From: Stentor coeruleus
Lineage: Eukaryota > Ciliophora > Heterotrichea > Heterotrichida > Stentoridae
Assembly (NCBI GenBank): GCA_001970955.1
Contig: MPUH01000403.1
Location: forward strand, 1 to 56,990
DNA: 56,990 bases
Direction of reading: 5' to 3'
Below are positions 1 through 9,240 of this stretch, in pieces; position 1 is the stretch's first letter; the number at the start of each line of letters is the position of its first letter. The notes beneath the pieces are model-generated. The model did no database searches. It saw only the letters and a program-made list of their open reading frames with translations, and had not been told where the DNA came from. Both the position numbers and the translations under genes were made by a program.

Positions 1-1
1 A

Positions 2-709
2 AGTGGCTTTTCCTGGAAAGAAAAAATGAGCATCCTTGACGAATTACCCAAACTTCTTCGTTATGAAGTCGCAATTAATATGCACAATGGGGCAGCAAAA
101 TTCATAAAATTCTTCATGAGCCGCGATCAAACTCTTGTCGCTTTACTAATGCCAATGCTTGAACCCATGTACATAGAATCCAAAACTTATCTATATAAAA
201 TCAACGATGCTGCTGAGGAGATTTTCTTTTTGACAAAAGGCCGAGCAATACTTCTATACCATAATGATATAGTATTGAAAAACCTAAATAAAGGCTGCTG
301 CTTTGGAGAAATCGAAATTGTTTATTCTGAAAGAAGACAATATGATTGTTTTTCTCAAAGCTTTTGCGAAATACTAGTCATGCATAGTAATGTTATAAGG
401 ACAATACAACAAGAATACCCTTATTTATGGCAATATATTGAAGATTTAGCTTTGAAAAGGGTTAAAAAATTTGAGCACAAAATTGTGAGTGCAGAGGAAA
501 TGGAAAAATTTATCAATGGTAAGCTGAAATTTGAGGATTATGAATTTATAGCGAAAAAGGTTGTTAGAGTTCCTGAGGATTTTTCACAAGTTGGGATAAA
601 GGATTTGATTAAGAAATTAGACAAATTAATTAAAGTTGCTGAAAAAAAACCGAGACTAAAGAAGAAAATTCAAAACTTGAAAGAAGAGGCGGAAAATGTG
701 TGTGGATAG
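2..709 (+). CDS. Cyclic-nucleotide-binding channel C-terminus (5' partial)
   Basis: The frame is open from the left edge of the window, so this is the 3' end of a longer gene. The visible ~235 residues read as a C-linker (ILDELPKLLRYEV, then a short helical stretch) followed by a cyclic-nucleotide-binding fold with a beta-roll FGEI motif, then a Lys-rich helical tail ending at TAG. This order is typical of CNG/HCN/EAG-type potassium channels, whose six TM segments would lie upstream, outside the window. Such channels set membrane potential and, in ciliates, ciliary beating. The phosphate-binding cassette is degenerate: after FGEI comes RRQYD instead of the usual R-T/S-A. Direct cyclic-nucleotide binding is therefore doubtful, and the domain may be a non-binding homology domain as in EAG channels. 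A cytosolic protein with the same domain cannot be excluded without the 5' part. Confidence 0.75.
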   Translation, partial: SGFSWKEKMSILDELPKLLRYEVAINMHNGAAKFIKFFMSRDQTLVALLMPMLEPMYIESKTYLYKINDAAEEIFFLTKGRAILLYHNDIVLKNLNKGCCFGEIEIVYSERRQYDCFSQSFCEILVMHSNVIRTIQQEYPYLWQYIEDLALKRVKKFEHKIVSAEEMEKFINGKLKFEDYEFIAKKVVRVPEDFSQVGIKDLIKKLDKLIKVAEKKPRLKKKIQNLKEEAENVCG

Positions 710-1159
710 GTGGAGGGTTTATGAAAAAGATGCTGATTTATCACATTATATAATTATAAACTGTTATTATTATTTGTTATATAGAGTGATGGGTGTTGAA
801 ATAGTTTGATTAATGGAATAATGATTAGGCTTTAAATTACTGTAAATAATCGAATTTTTAAATAATGGATCCAAATTTTTACAATTAACATTTTAGTGAA
901 ATCATAGTAAATAATAAGCGCATCTAAAAAATCTTCACTTAGCAAATCTTTACTTATATAGGCTTTGCTTTAATAAAAGAATGCTCTCCAAGGAGAAGAA
1001 CTACATTAGCAAGGCATACCAATAAAAGAGGTATTAATCACATTTCTTCAATATAATTATAAAATAAAGCTCTTTATCGACTCATAATATTTTTTATAAA
1101 CCACTTTAATCGATATATAAAACAATTTTTAAATTCCAATATGATAATTTAATAAAAAG
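710..1159. other. Intergenic, AT-rich
   Basis: No supportable gene. It holds the 3' flank of the channel gene. A run of T on the minus strand (positions 1154-1158) sits directly after the tRNA 3' end and is its likely Pol III terminator. Confidence 0.6.
1154..1158 (-). terminator. Pol III T-run terminator of tRNA-Gly
   Basis: Five T on the minus strand start two bases after the tRNA discriminator base. This is the canonical RNA polymerase III stop. Confidence 0.7.
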
Positions 1160-1230
1160 TGCATCAGCCGGGAATTGAACCCGGGTCGAGACGATGGCAA
1201 CGTCCCATTCTACCCCTAAACTACTAATGC
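1160..1230 (-). tRNA. tRNA-Gly(GCC)
   Basis: Read on the minus strand, 71 nt fold as a complete tRNA. The acceptor stem GCATTAG pairs with CTGATGC (one G-T pair) and is followed by discriminator A. The anticodon stem GGACG/CGTCT closes a seven-base loop TTGCCAT, which gives anticodon GCC. The T arm is CCGGG-TTCAATT-CCCGG, a good B box. CCA is not encoded, as expected for a nuclear gene. No intron is present. The gene is followed by TTTTT on the same strand, a Pol III terminator. It is the only tRNA I could find in the window. Confidence 0.95.
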
Positions 1231-1474
1231 TTGAGAACTTTCTTATTTTTAGCATTAAATATTAATCAAAAGCATCTTGAACATCAAGCTATCTTCTTCA
1301 TTACCTTATTTTTAGCTTTTCAACTATAGCAAAATATGTTTGTCAACAATTAATTTAGATGCAAAGGAGACTGCAAGTATTACTATAAAATGAATAGAGT
1401 AAAGTCCTTTCAAATGCCATATATGTCAAGTTTGTCCCATAAGCACGAGATGTTAGTTTCGTTAAATTTTCCCC

Positions 1475-2332
1475 ATGAAAGGGTTAAAATACTTTCAGGT
1501 CGTTATGAGATTATTAGTTGTTATAATGTTTAGTAAATTCGGCAAACTTCTTACATATAAGTTCAATATTTTGAGGCAAAAAGATGAAATACTCTCTCCA
1601 GCACGTCCAACAAGGTCACCAACGAAATTCAGAAGAAAAGCTAAAAACCAGGAGCTGCCCAAAACAGTTTTGGACAGCATGGACGAACAAAGCCATAAAG
1701 AAGATAAGCCTTTAACAATAAACCCATCTAGCATGTTTCGTTCACAAAGCCGAGAAGACTTTTATAGAACTTTTGGATCAAAGTCCTCGGCCCCACCTGT
1801 AGGCTATTACAACTGCAATTATAACTATGTGAGCAAATCCCCAAAGTCAACAGTTTTTAAATCTCGACCAAGGACTTCTTCAAAAATCATCTCAGCAGTG
1901 GATACAACAGATTCATTCATTAAATATAGTCCTTCTAAAAAAACACCCTCAATCTCATTCAAAAAACAAACGTCTAGGAAGGATATTTTAATACAAGAAG
2001 TCAATGAAAACAGGTTTGTCACTTATAATTGTATGCCTGATATTTGTAGTAATTATAGGAAAGTTTCAACACCTGATATTGGGAAGGTACGAGGGAGGGA
2101 TAAACTGATTAAGTCTCCTGAGTATTGTAATAGTTATTTTGCTGATTCTAAGTTAGTTCATGAAGATCTGGGGAGAGTTCCTGAGTTTGATAAGTATACT
2201 AATAGAAAACCATTGTTTGAAGGTAAAGAGGATTTGAGGAGTTATGATGTAAAATGGGGTTCTATTGAGAAAAAAAGATATGCTGCTGATTTTAGTAAGA
2301 GCTGTACGAAATTTAAAGTTGTTAGTAGTTAA
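1475..2332 (+). CDS. Basic Ser/Lys-rich protein, unknown
   Basis: 285-aa reading frame ending at TAA. The protein is rich in Ser, Lys, Arg and Tyr and looks mostly disordered. It has many SP/TP sites (SPARPTRSPTKF, KYSPSKKTPS) and a PPVGYYNCNYNYV segment that recalls the P-x-G-x-Y-x-x-x-Y motif of proteins lining axonemal microtubules. That link is inference only. The first ~18 residues are hydrophobic (VVMRLLVVIM) and unlike the rest. The true start may be a later ATG, for example at 1529, or this part may be 5' leader. It lies downstream of the tRNA and upstream of the MORN gene, both with their own spacing. I do not recognise a family. Confidence 0.65.
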   Translation: MKGLKYFQVVMRLLVVIMFSKFGKLLTYKFNILRQKDEILSPARPTRSPTKFRRKAKNQELPKTVLDSMDEQSHKEDKPLTINPSSMFRSQSREDFYRTFGSKSSAPPVGYYNCNYNYVSKSPKSTVFKSRPRTSSKIISAVDTTDSFIKYSPSKKTPSISFKKQTSRKDILIQEVNENRFVTYNCMPDICSNYRKVSTPDIGKVRGRDKLIKSPEYCNSYFADSKLVHEDLGRVPEFDKYTNRKPLFEGKEDLRSYDVKWGSIEKKRYAADFSKSCTKFKVVSS

Positions 2333-2849
2333 TCATTTTAAGTGTGAATAATTTTTTTATAGTATTAGAAATAAATTAATGGTTGAAATTATCAAAAACT
2401 TAATATAACGTCAATATAAGTATTTTTTTATCCTTAAGTAGTAAATGTAAATTTTACTATAATCTTAATAAAATTTAATTGCTTTGAAATTTCTAATATT
2501 TAAAAAAGTTCAATAATATAATATGAAATCACTAAGCATAATCAAAACTTGCTTAATTTATATTAAATAGATTTAGTTTTTCTATAATTCCTTTTATTAT
2601 TATTTTTATAGTTTTTTTATTATTCTTTCAATATTAATTTTATAGTTATTTTATTATCTTTCAACAATATAGGCTTAATTTCAATTCCTATGAAAAAGTA
2701 TAAACTATTTTTAAATCATACCATTATGCAAAAATATCATTCAGAAAAGCAATTGGAGCATAAAATATTTTTAATTTATAAAATTATTAGCATCTAAAAG
2801 CCAAAATATAAGACCCATTCATAATTAGGATAATAAAATAAAAATTGCA
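2333..2849. other. Intergenic, AT-rich
   Basis: Very AT-rich with T/A runs. I see no gene; the promoter of the MORN gene is presumably here, but no clear element can be named. Confidence 0.5.
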
Positions 2850-3890
2850 ATGGGAAATAGGCAAGATCAACCGAAAACCTCATCATTCCCAAAATATTCT
2901 CTAAAAAAATTAGATTTCTCAGGTCCTAAACCGGAATCTCACAGATTACCTTTTTCCTGCATCTGTACAAAAATTGATGGAAATTCACACAACAATTTCA
3001 TAATCCTAAAGCATTCAAATAAACTTCAACTAATTTCTTTAGCACGAGGTTATCTAATCCGAAAATCTAACACCCAAATCTTCAGATCTCATCGTAATTA
3101 TTTTTCAAAAAATGACCCAACTAATTATTCTGAAAATGCAAAATCAAACTGCACATCTAATGCAAATCCCTTGCTCCAAGGCATTAAAATCAAAAGTAAA
3201 ATTACGAAAAATAAATCTAGTAGAAATTATTATATGTATGAAGCTTATGAAGAAACCACTGAAAAATCAGACAAGACAAACCTTGGCAATGAAAGCTCCC
3301 CTAGTGAAACTGGAAGGTCCGAAGTTACTGAATGGGCTAAGCAGAGCTTCCAAAATCCTTTGAAATACTATTGCGAATTTAAGAATAACAAAAAAGAACT
3401 TGGAATAGATGATGAGGAATATGAGGAAGATTATGATGATCTAGATATTTCTACTAAGAAAGCAGATTGCTTAGGTATAAAAATGCTTAGTGGTAGTGTT
3501 TATTACGGGAAATTGAAAGATGGAAAACCACATGGAGCGGGTGTTGAAAAGTGGAATAGTGGGAAAATTTATGAAGGGACCTATTATAATGGGAAATTTT
3601 CTGGACAAGGGATTTTGATATGGCCTGATAAAAGTATGTATAAAGGAGGCTTTGTCAACAATAATATGCAAGGATATGGAATTTTTAAATGGAGTAATGG
3701 AAATTGTTATGAAGGGATGTGGAAAGAGAGCAAAATGCATGGAGAAGGGAAATTCACTTGGAGTAATATGAACAAATTTGTTGGGGAGTATGAAGATGGA
3801 TTAAAACATGGCAATGGGGTGTTTTTCTGGTCAGATGGAAGGCAAATCAAAGGTGTGTGGCAGTTTGATAAAATACAAGTCTGTGTTTGA
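2850..3890 (+). CDS. MORN-repeat protein with IQ-like segment
   Basis: 346 aa, intronless, ending at TGA. Residues ~1-210 are Ser/Asn/Lys-rich with one IQ-like helix (ISLARGYLIRK) near residue 82, a possible calmodulin site, and an acidic stretch (DDEEYEEDYDDLD) near residue 190. From about residue 216 to the end there are six tandem MORN repeats of ~23 residues with the pattern Y-x-G-x-x-x-x-G-x-x-x-G-x-G (YYGKLKDGKPHGAG, YEGTYYNGKFSGQG, YKGGFVNNNMQGYG and so on). MORN repeats bind lipids or act as rigid scaffolds, often at the cell cortex, basal bodies or axonemes (radial-spoke proteins). No enzymatic domain follows the repeats, so a scaffold role is the best guess. Convergent with the hydrolase gene, 57 bp apart. 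Confidence 0.85.
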   Translation: MGNRQDQPKTSSFPKYSLKKLDFSGPKPESHRLPFSCICTKIDGNSHNNFIILKHSNKLQLISLARGYLIRKSNTQIFRSHRNYFSKNDPTNYSENAKSNCTSNANPLLQGIKIKSKITKNKSSRNYYMYEAYEETTEKSDKTNLGNESSPSETGRSEVTEWAKQSFQNPLKYYCEFKNNKKELGIDDEEYEEDYDDLDISTKKADCLGIKMLSGSVYYGKLKDGKPHGAGVEKWNSGKIYEGTYYNGKFSGQGILIWPDKSMYKGGFVNNNMQGYGIFKWSNGNCYEGMWKESKMHGEGKFTWSNMNKFVGEYEDGLKHGNGVFFWSDGRQIKGVWQFDKIQVCV

Positions 3891-3947
3891 TACAAATTTT
3901 GATATAATTACTAATATTAACCAATATATTACCTTGCATATGTATAT

Positions 3948-6071
3948 TTATGCAAAATTCGCATTGCATAGATGCCTATCATAAGTGCTTCTTTCCAAAT
4001 TACTAAACTGTCCACTGTGTCCACAGGTAATAGGCATAAGAAGTCCTGCATTTAAAGGCTGAAGTTCAGATATATTATCTTCATTTTCACTGTTACTTGA
4101 TCTTCTTCTCATTTTTGACTGAATGCTATCACTTATTTTCTCAATCACTCTTAATATAATTTCCGCTTCTTTCCAAATTTCACATTCTCTAAACTCCTTA
4201 ATATGTACAATGCCGACCCTCAAATCAGCGATAGACCTAACAAGCCCATTACTATGGAAACTACTATCTCCAGGATTATAACAACCCCAAACCTCTAAAA
4301 CTGCAAGCCACATATGAAACTGCAAATGGACTAACTTGCTCCTAACAATATTCTTCAAAGCCATTCCACCAGCATTAATTTCTGTAAGCACTGTCATGAT
4401 CTTATAAACAATCGCTTTGATCTCATTATCATCAAAAGTTTCAGTCTTAACAATTTTTTGATACTTATCTTGAGGGCTATTAACAGCCATACCAAGCCAA
4501 GCATCACTAATTTTTTCTACAGACTGACATATCTCATGGCAATCTTTTTCTGTTAAAGCCATATCATGAATTATATGATTTTTCAAATACATCCTCCCAA
4601 CTGAGTATCCAATTTTTTCTACAACTTTATAAGCTACTGCATTTTTTAAAGAAGCTAAGTCGCATATCACATCATCACAAGGGTCTGAAGCTATAACTTT
4701 ATAACACCTTAATTTTAGATAAGATGATACAGAATCAATGTCTTTATTGNAGTATCCAATTTTTTCTACAACTTTATAAGCTACTGCATTTTTTAAAGAA
4801 GCTAAGTCGCATATTACATCATCACAAGGGTCTGAAGCTATAACTTTATAACACCTTAATTTTAGATAAGATGATACAGAATCAATGTCTTTATTACCAG
4901 TGATAAAAAAGCTGTAATATACGAATCGACCTAATGTGAATAGGATTGTATCAGAAAGACACCCAAAGGTTCTATCAGCAAAGAGAAAGTCTAGGTCACA
5001 AGATTCAGCTATATGAATGGCTATACAACCACCAAGAGATTCTCCATGAATAGCAAGTTTGTTGATGATATAGTTTTCTTTTATATATTTTACGATGAGT
5101 TTTCCATCTTCGATTAAGGATTTGATTTCAGGTTTTCCAGTGCTTTTACCAAACCCTCTGTAGTTCCATAAGACAACATCGATATTTCTGGTTATGTAGA
5201 ATTCTAACCACTCACTTTGGAAGTAGGTAAACTCGTAGTATCCGGCATTTGGATTGCAGAAAATTACGCATGAACCTTTGGGATCTTCTCCGCTTATATA
5301 TATACTGATTAAGTCTTACCAGTTTATTTTCACCCTACCATTTACTACTGTAATTTCTTCACAGTTGAACCTTTTTTGCAGATCTGCCCTCATATAATCA
5401 ATGCTTCCAATAGTGTCATCAAAAAGCCATCTAAAAGCTGAAAATACACAATTTTTTGGCTCATATGATTTCGCTAAACGACTGTCAATTTTTTCTAAAG
5501 TCACTATAGCTCGATCTAGATTATCTTTTGAAATTTGAGTATTTATAGCTACTGATCTCACTTGGGCACATTCAAAACGAATCTCAAGCCAGTCGTATAA
5601 TGAAAATATATCAAGGTCATTTATTACGACTTCTGTGGATTCTAAGGACTTTTTAAGGTCAATGAGCAGGGCTAAAAAAGATTTTTGATACCGGCTGAGA
5701 GGTTTTCCGATTGAAGAATAGTTTTCGATAAGTGAGTCAATGAGAATTTTTGAGTTGCTGAAATGGATGTCTTGAAGTCTTAAGTTATTTTGTTTGACAT
5801 TTTCAAGATAGTCTTTAAGGTTTCTAAGTTTTTCACTGATCTGGAAGGAAATTTCTTTAAGATAGTTACTTTCTATGCCCCGTCTCCAGAAGAAACTCGA
5901 TCCTGGGAAAAGAGAGATTTCGACTGCTTTTCTTATTATCAGCCAGAGGATTATGATAAAAGCTAAGATGCTTCCTGGGATACTTATGTAATTGACTATT
6001 GAATAAACTATCCCTATTGTAATGCTCAGAATAAGTAAAGTTGCGACCAAGAGCAGATATCCGATTCTCAT
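3948..6071 (-). CDS. Membrane-anchored alpha/beta hydrolase (two exons; internal assembly duplication)
   Basis: Two exons on the minus strand: 6071-5320 and 5304-3948. They are joined by a 15-nt intron, GTAAGACTTAATCAG, whose removal turns a TAA into an open frame (Asn-Cys-Ile-Tyr across the junction). The ATG at 6071 opens with two TM helices (residues ~4-24 and 29-49) and a helical cytosolic or luminal region to ~245. Then comes an alpha/beta hydrolase core: VIFCNPNAG strand, YRGFGKSTGKP loop, nucleophile elbow HGESLGG (Ser about residue 340), acid candidates in ASDPCDD (~409-412) and a C-terminal TCGHSG histidine (~631). This resembles ABHD-type lipases/thioesterases; the substrate cannot be read. 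145 bp are duplicated around an N at 4750. The extra 147 nt happen to keep frame, but a clean gene would give ~653 aa. Confidence 0.8.
4604..4895. repeat. 145-bp direct duplication around a single N
   Basis: 4604-4748 and 4751-4895 are identical except for one C/T difference. They are separated by g plus N at 4750. Most likely two contig ends that overlap but were joined instead of merged, since the copies lie inside a coding exon and repeat the same protein segment (KDIDSVSSYLKL...). Confidence 0.85.
5305..5319 (-). other. 15-nt spliceosomal intron
   Basis: GTAAGACTTAATCAG on the minus strand. It carries an in-frame TAA, and excising it fuses the TM N-terminus with the hydrolase core in frame. 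Size and GT/AG ends match the ultra-short introns of heterotrich ciliates. Confidence 0.85.
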
Positions 6072-6371
6072 ATTTTTATGAAATTGAATTTGCTGGATTA
6101 AGATTTGAAACAGATTATGACTTTTTGTTAAGGGATAGTTTTAAGGTTTGAGGATAGTTTTTTTGAGTAGAAGTGTTTAAGAGTGCTATTTTCGAGATGA
6201 TTTTTAAATAGGTTTTTTATTTTGCAGGAATTTTTTTGAAGTAAAAGCACAATAAAAGGAAAACACTTTGATGGAAACATGAATTAATTGCATAGAAAAT
6301 AAAATATTTTGTAATTGAGTAATATAAATATCAATTTAATAAATTTTATCTTCATACTCATACAGATGTAT

Positions 6372-7319
6372 TTACTTAATTGGTATTGCAACAAGCAAGG
6401 CTACCTGTGAACCTAAATAAACCATACCACTCCCTAAATCCTGAGGTGTCAATACAACAGCAGCCTTATTAATTACCACAACATTACTATAAGGGATTCT
6501 TGCACACAAAATCGGGGCAATCGGATTATTCCCAATAACAATCGAATCACTTATACCTTGCAGTACCTCCTTGGGTCTAAGACAAAAAAATATCATAAAG
6601 CACGACATTGTCGAAACAGCTAACTCAACAGAACATTTCGTTATAATAAAATTTTGGTTAGTCAAATATGCTGTTTTTTCTATACACAAAAGGGCGATTT
6701 TCACTATTTCACAAGTATAAAAAATATAAGAAAATAGTAAAAAGACTTTCATCTTATAAATTTTGCATGAAATATCAGGAAGTATCCTTCGAATGTTAGC
6801 TTCTTGTAGGTTGTAAAACCGATTTTGTAATGATTTGATGTTTTTTATAGAGCAGCTTGAGCTTGAATAAAATAAAAGCCCTATAATTATTAGTATCATA
6901 GGGGCTAAACTATCTTGCGCTATGAGATATGTGCTAAAAGATAGGTAGACTACTCCCATAACTAAAGCCACAGAGCCAGATTCTAGGCGATTTAATGAGT
7001 CTCGGAGGATACAAAAGCCTCGGCTTATGAGTGAGAAGGTTGTGTATGTAAAAGTGTTGTGAAGGGTAAAAGTTGATGTTGTAGCTATACCCCAGTAGAC
7101 TATATCTTCTTCAGATTTTGTGTAGAGGAGACTGAGACCAAATAAACCAATATAAAAAGCTTTGAATATAAGGACAACAAAAATAAGTTTGTGTAAGCTT
7201 TTTGTAAGTGAAGAGTGAATTAGCCAAATGCTTACACCCCACCAAGTAGCATATAAGAACCAAAGCACTGAAAATGATATGTGAATATACGCTTGTGTTG
7301 CTTTTACCCCATACTCCAT
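6372..7319 (-). CDS. Seven-TM membrane protein (GOST/lung-7TM-like)
   Basis: 315 aa, intronless, ATG at 7319, TAA at 6372. Hydropathy by eye gives about seven TM segments spread over residues ~12-245, followed by a ~70-residue soluble tail. The spacing, and a polar helix start TTFSLISRGFCILRDSL after the third or fourth TM, recall the GOST/lung 7-TM family (GPR107/108, TMEM87), which works in Golgi/endosome trafficking. The long luminal N-terminal domain of that family is missing here. The similarity is weak and the protein may be a ciliate-specific receptor-like family. No signal peptide precedes TM1. It sits between the hydrolase and the CDPK genes, all on the minus strand. Confidence 0.65.
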   Translation of the reverse strand: MEYGVKATQAYIHISFSVLWFLYATWWGVSIWLIHSSLTKSLHKLIFVVLIFKAFYIGLFGLSLLYTKSEEDIVYWGIATTSTFTLHNTFTYTTFSLISRGFCILRDSLNRLESGSVALVMGVVYLSFSTYLIAQDSLAPMILIIIGLLFYSSSSCSIKNIKSLQNRFYNLQEANIRRILPDISCKIYKMKVFLLFSYIFYTCEIVKIALLCIEKTAYLTNQNFIITKCSVELAVSTMSCFMIFFCLRPKEVLQGISDSIVIGNNPIAPILCARIPYSNVVVINKAAVVLTPQDLGSGMVYLGSQVALLVAIPIK

Positions 7320-7578
7320 ATGAGTTTATAGATAATAATAAACTTCATATTTTTCTGCTAGATCATAAAAAACTACATAAAAAATGCAGAAATGATTGGG
7401 CCCATATAACAATTTAAACATTTCATATACAAATCTTAAAAGCAATTCTCTTAATCACTTGAACATATCAAAATTAGCATAACCCATAATTTATCTTATA
7501 GATTTATACCATGTCACCAAATTTTCTTATATTATACCTTCACTAACTATATCTTCTAACAGAATAATTCTAAAACCT

Positions 7579-9240
7579 TCAAAGTCCTTGTTTCGCCAAA
7601 TTATCCAAAAGTAAAGCTTCGAATTCATTAATATCGATTTTTCCATCACCATTAATATCTGCCTGATTCATAATCTCACTAATAACCCCTGCAGTTATGT
7701 CCGCACCTTCACATAAGCATTTTTTTAGTTCTTCTAATTCAATTGTCCCATTGCCATCTTGGTCAAACAAATTAAACGCTTGTTGAAGGTTTTGCTTAGT
7801 AAAAACTCTTCCACCTTTTACAGACGCCCTTAAAAATTCAGTATACCCTATTTTGCCATTTTTGTCACTATCAACTTCTTCCATAATCATATTTGCGTAC
7901 ATTTCTGCTTCTTCAGTTGGGCAATTATCATTTTTGAGAACTTTTGTTAACTCGACTGTTGAGATTCCCCCATCTTTGTCTTCATCTAAAAGTTCGAAAA
8001 CTTTATTTTCGACAGAAAATGTATTTGGGTCAACAAGCTTTGATATGATAAATGTGTGAATAGCCTCTTTGAGCTTAGTTGTTCGTTTAAAAGTTTTTAT
8101 TCCATCTAGAACTTTTGTGATATCTTCGTTTGATATACATTCTGCGTGCTCGATAATCCATTTGTGATGACAAGCTTCTGAAGCTGAGATTCTTTTATTT
8201 GGGTCAGCAATGAGAAGTTTGCTTAGAAGGTCTTTAGCTTCAGTTGAGATTCGATCCCAATTTTCTCCTTCAAGTTTGATTTTTGCGTTTTTTATGATTT
8301 TGAAAATCATTTCGTCTGTACCGTCATAGGGTGGGGCCCCAGAAAGTAGTATATACATTATCATTCCACAACTCCACATATCACATTTTTCATTGTAAGT
8401 TCCTTTTACTACTTCAGGAGCCATATATAATGGCGTGCCAAACATTTCATGAAATTTTTCCTTACCATAAAAAGTTGCTGTGTCAAAATCAATAATTTTC
8501 AAACTCAAACTATCTTTTTTATCAAGTAAAATATTTTCTGGCTTAATATCCCTATGGACAATACCTTTTGAATGCAGATAATTAATACCTGAAAATATCT
8601 GTGACATGATTTTTGCAGCTCCAGCCTCTTCAAACTTATGTAGTTCAATTATTTTATCAAATAAATCACCACCTTTACAGAACTCAAGGACTATGTAGAA
8701 ATTTGATTCATCCTCAAAAGACTCATAAATTCGTGGCAAATTTGGATGATCGAGTTCTTTCATAATATCGACTTCCGCGAATACTGATTTTGATTCAATT
8801 ACTTCTTGAGGTAGACTTGATTTTGATATGATTTTTGCTACTCTTTTATCCCCTGAAGCTNATTCATCCTCAAAAGACTCATAAATTCGTGGCAAATTTG
8901 GATGATCGAGTTCTTTCATAATATCAACTTCCGCGAATACTGATTTTGATTCAATTACTTCTTGAGGTAGACTTGATTTTGATATGATTTTTGCTACTCT
9001 TTTATCCCCTGAAGCCCGGTGGGTGCATATGCGGACTTCTCCTCTAGCTCCTGAGCCCAAAGGAAAGTTATCAAGTCTATAAACAGAATAAAAAGCTGCT
9101 CGATTTCTCTTGACAAACGAGCTCGGAGAAATAACTATATCTTTTTCATTGGTAATTAGTGTCAACATTGAAACGTCAATACTCAAGTTTTGCCTTAGCC
9201 TATGCTCAGGATGTAGGCTTGATGAGCAGATTGATCCCAT
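7579..9240 (-). CDS. Calcium-dependent protein kinase (CDPK), with assembly duplication
   Basis: ATG at 9240. As assembled the frame encodes 553 aa; without the duplicated 156 nt around the N at 8861 it would be ~501 aa, the usual CDPK size. The N-terminus MGSICS fits N-myristoylation (Gly2, Ser6) plus palmitoylation (Cys5), so membrane anchoring is likely. Kinase domain: glycine loop GSGARGEV (~63-69), VAK lysine (~84), HRDIKPEN catalytic loop, and MAPE activation-segment end. The metal-binding motif is DFD (IIDFDTATF) rather than DFG. A junction helix follows, then four canonical EF hands (DEDKDGGIST, DSDKNGKIGY, DQDGNGTIEL, DINGDGKIDI). Calcium binding by the EF hands would release the kinase; substrates are unknown. 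CDPKs are shared by plants, ciliates and apicomplexans. Confidence 0.95.
   Translation of the reverse strand: MGSICSSSLHPEHRLRQNLSIDVSMLTLITNEKDIVISPSSFVKRNRAAFYSVYRLDNFPLGSGARGEVRICTHRASGDKRVAKIISKSSLPQEVIESKSVFAEVDIMKELDHPNLPRIYESFEDEXASGDKRVAKIISKSSLPQEVIESKSVFAEVDIMKELDHPNLPRIYESFEDESNFYIVLEFCKGGDLFDKIIELHKFEEAGAAKIMSQIFSGINYLHSKGIVHRDIKPENILLDKKDSLSLKIIDFDTATFYGKEKFHEMFGTPLYMAPEVVKGTYNEKCDMWSCGMIMYILLSGAPPYDGTDEMIFKIIKNAKIKLEGENWDRISTEAKDLLSKLLIADPNKRISASEACHHKWIIEHAECISNEDITKVLDGIKTFKRTTKLKEAIHTFIISKLVDPNTFSVENKVFELLDEDKDGGISTVELTKVLKNDNCPTEEAEMYANMIMEEVDSDKNGKIGYTEFLRASVKGGRVFTKQNLQQAFNLFDQDGNGTIELEELKKCLCEGADITAGVISEIMNQADINGDGKIDINEFEALLLDNLAKQGL
8706..9015. repeat. 154-bp direct duplication around a single N
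   Basis: 8706-8859 and 8862-9015 are identical except one G/A difference, with T plus N between them. They repeat kinase subdomains II-IV inside the CDPK, which no kinase tolerates. This is an unmerged contig overlap. Confidence 0.9.
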
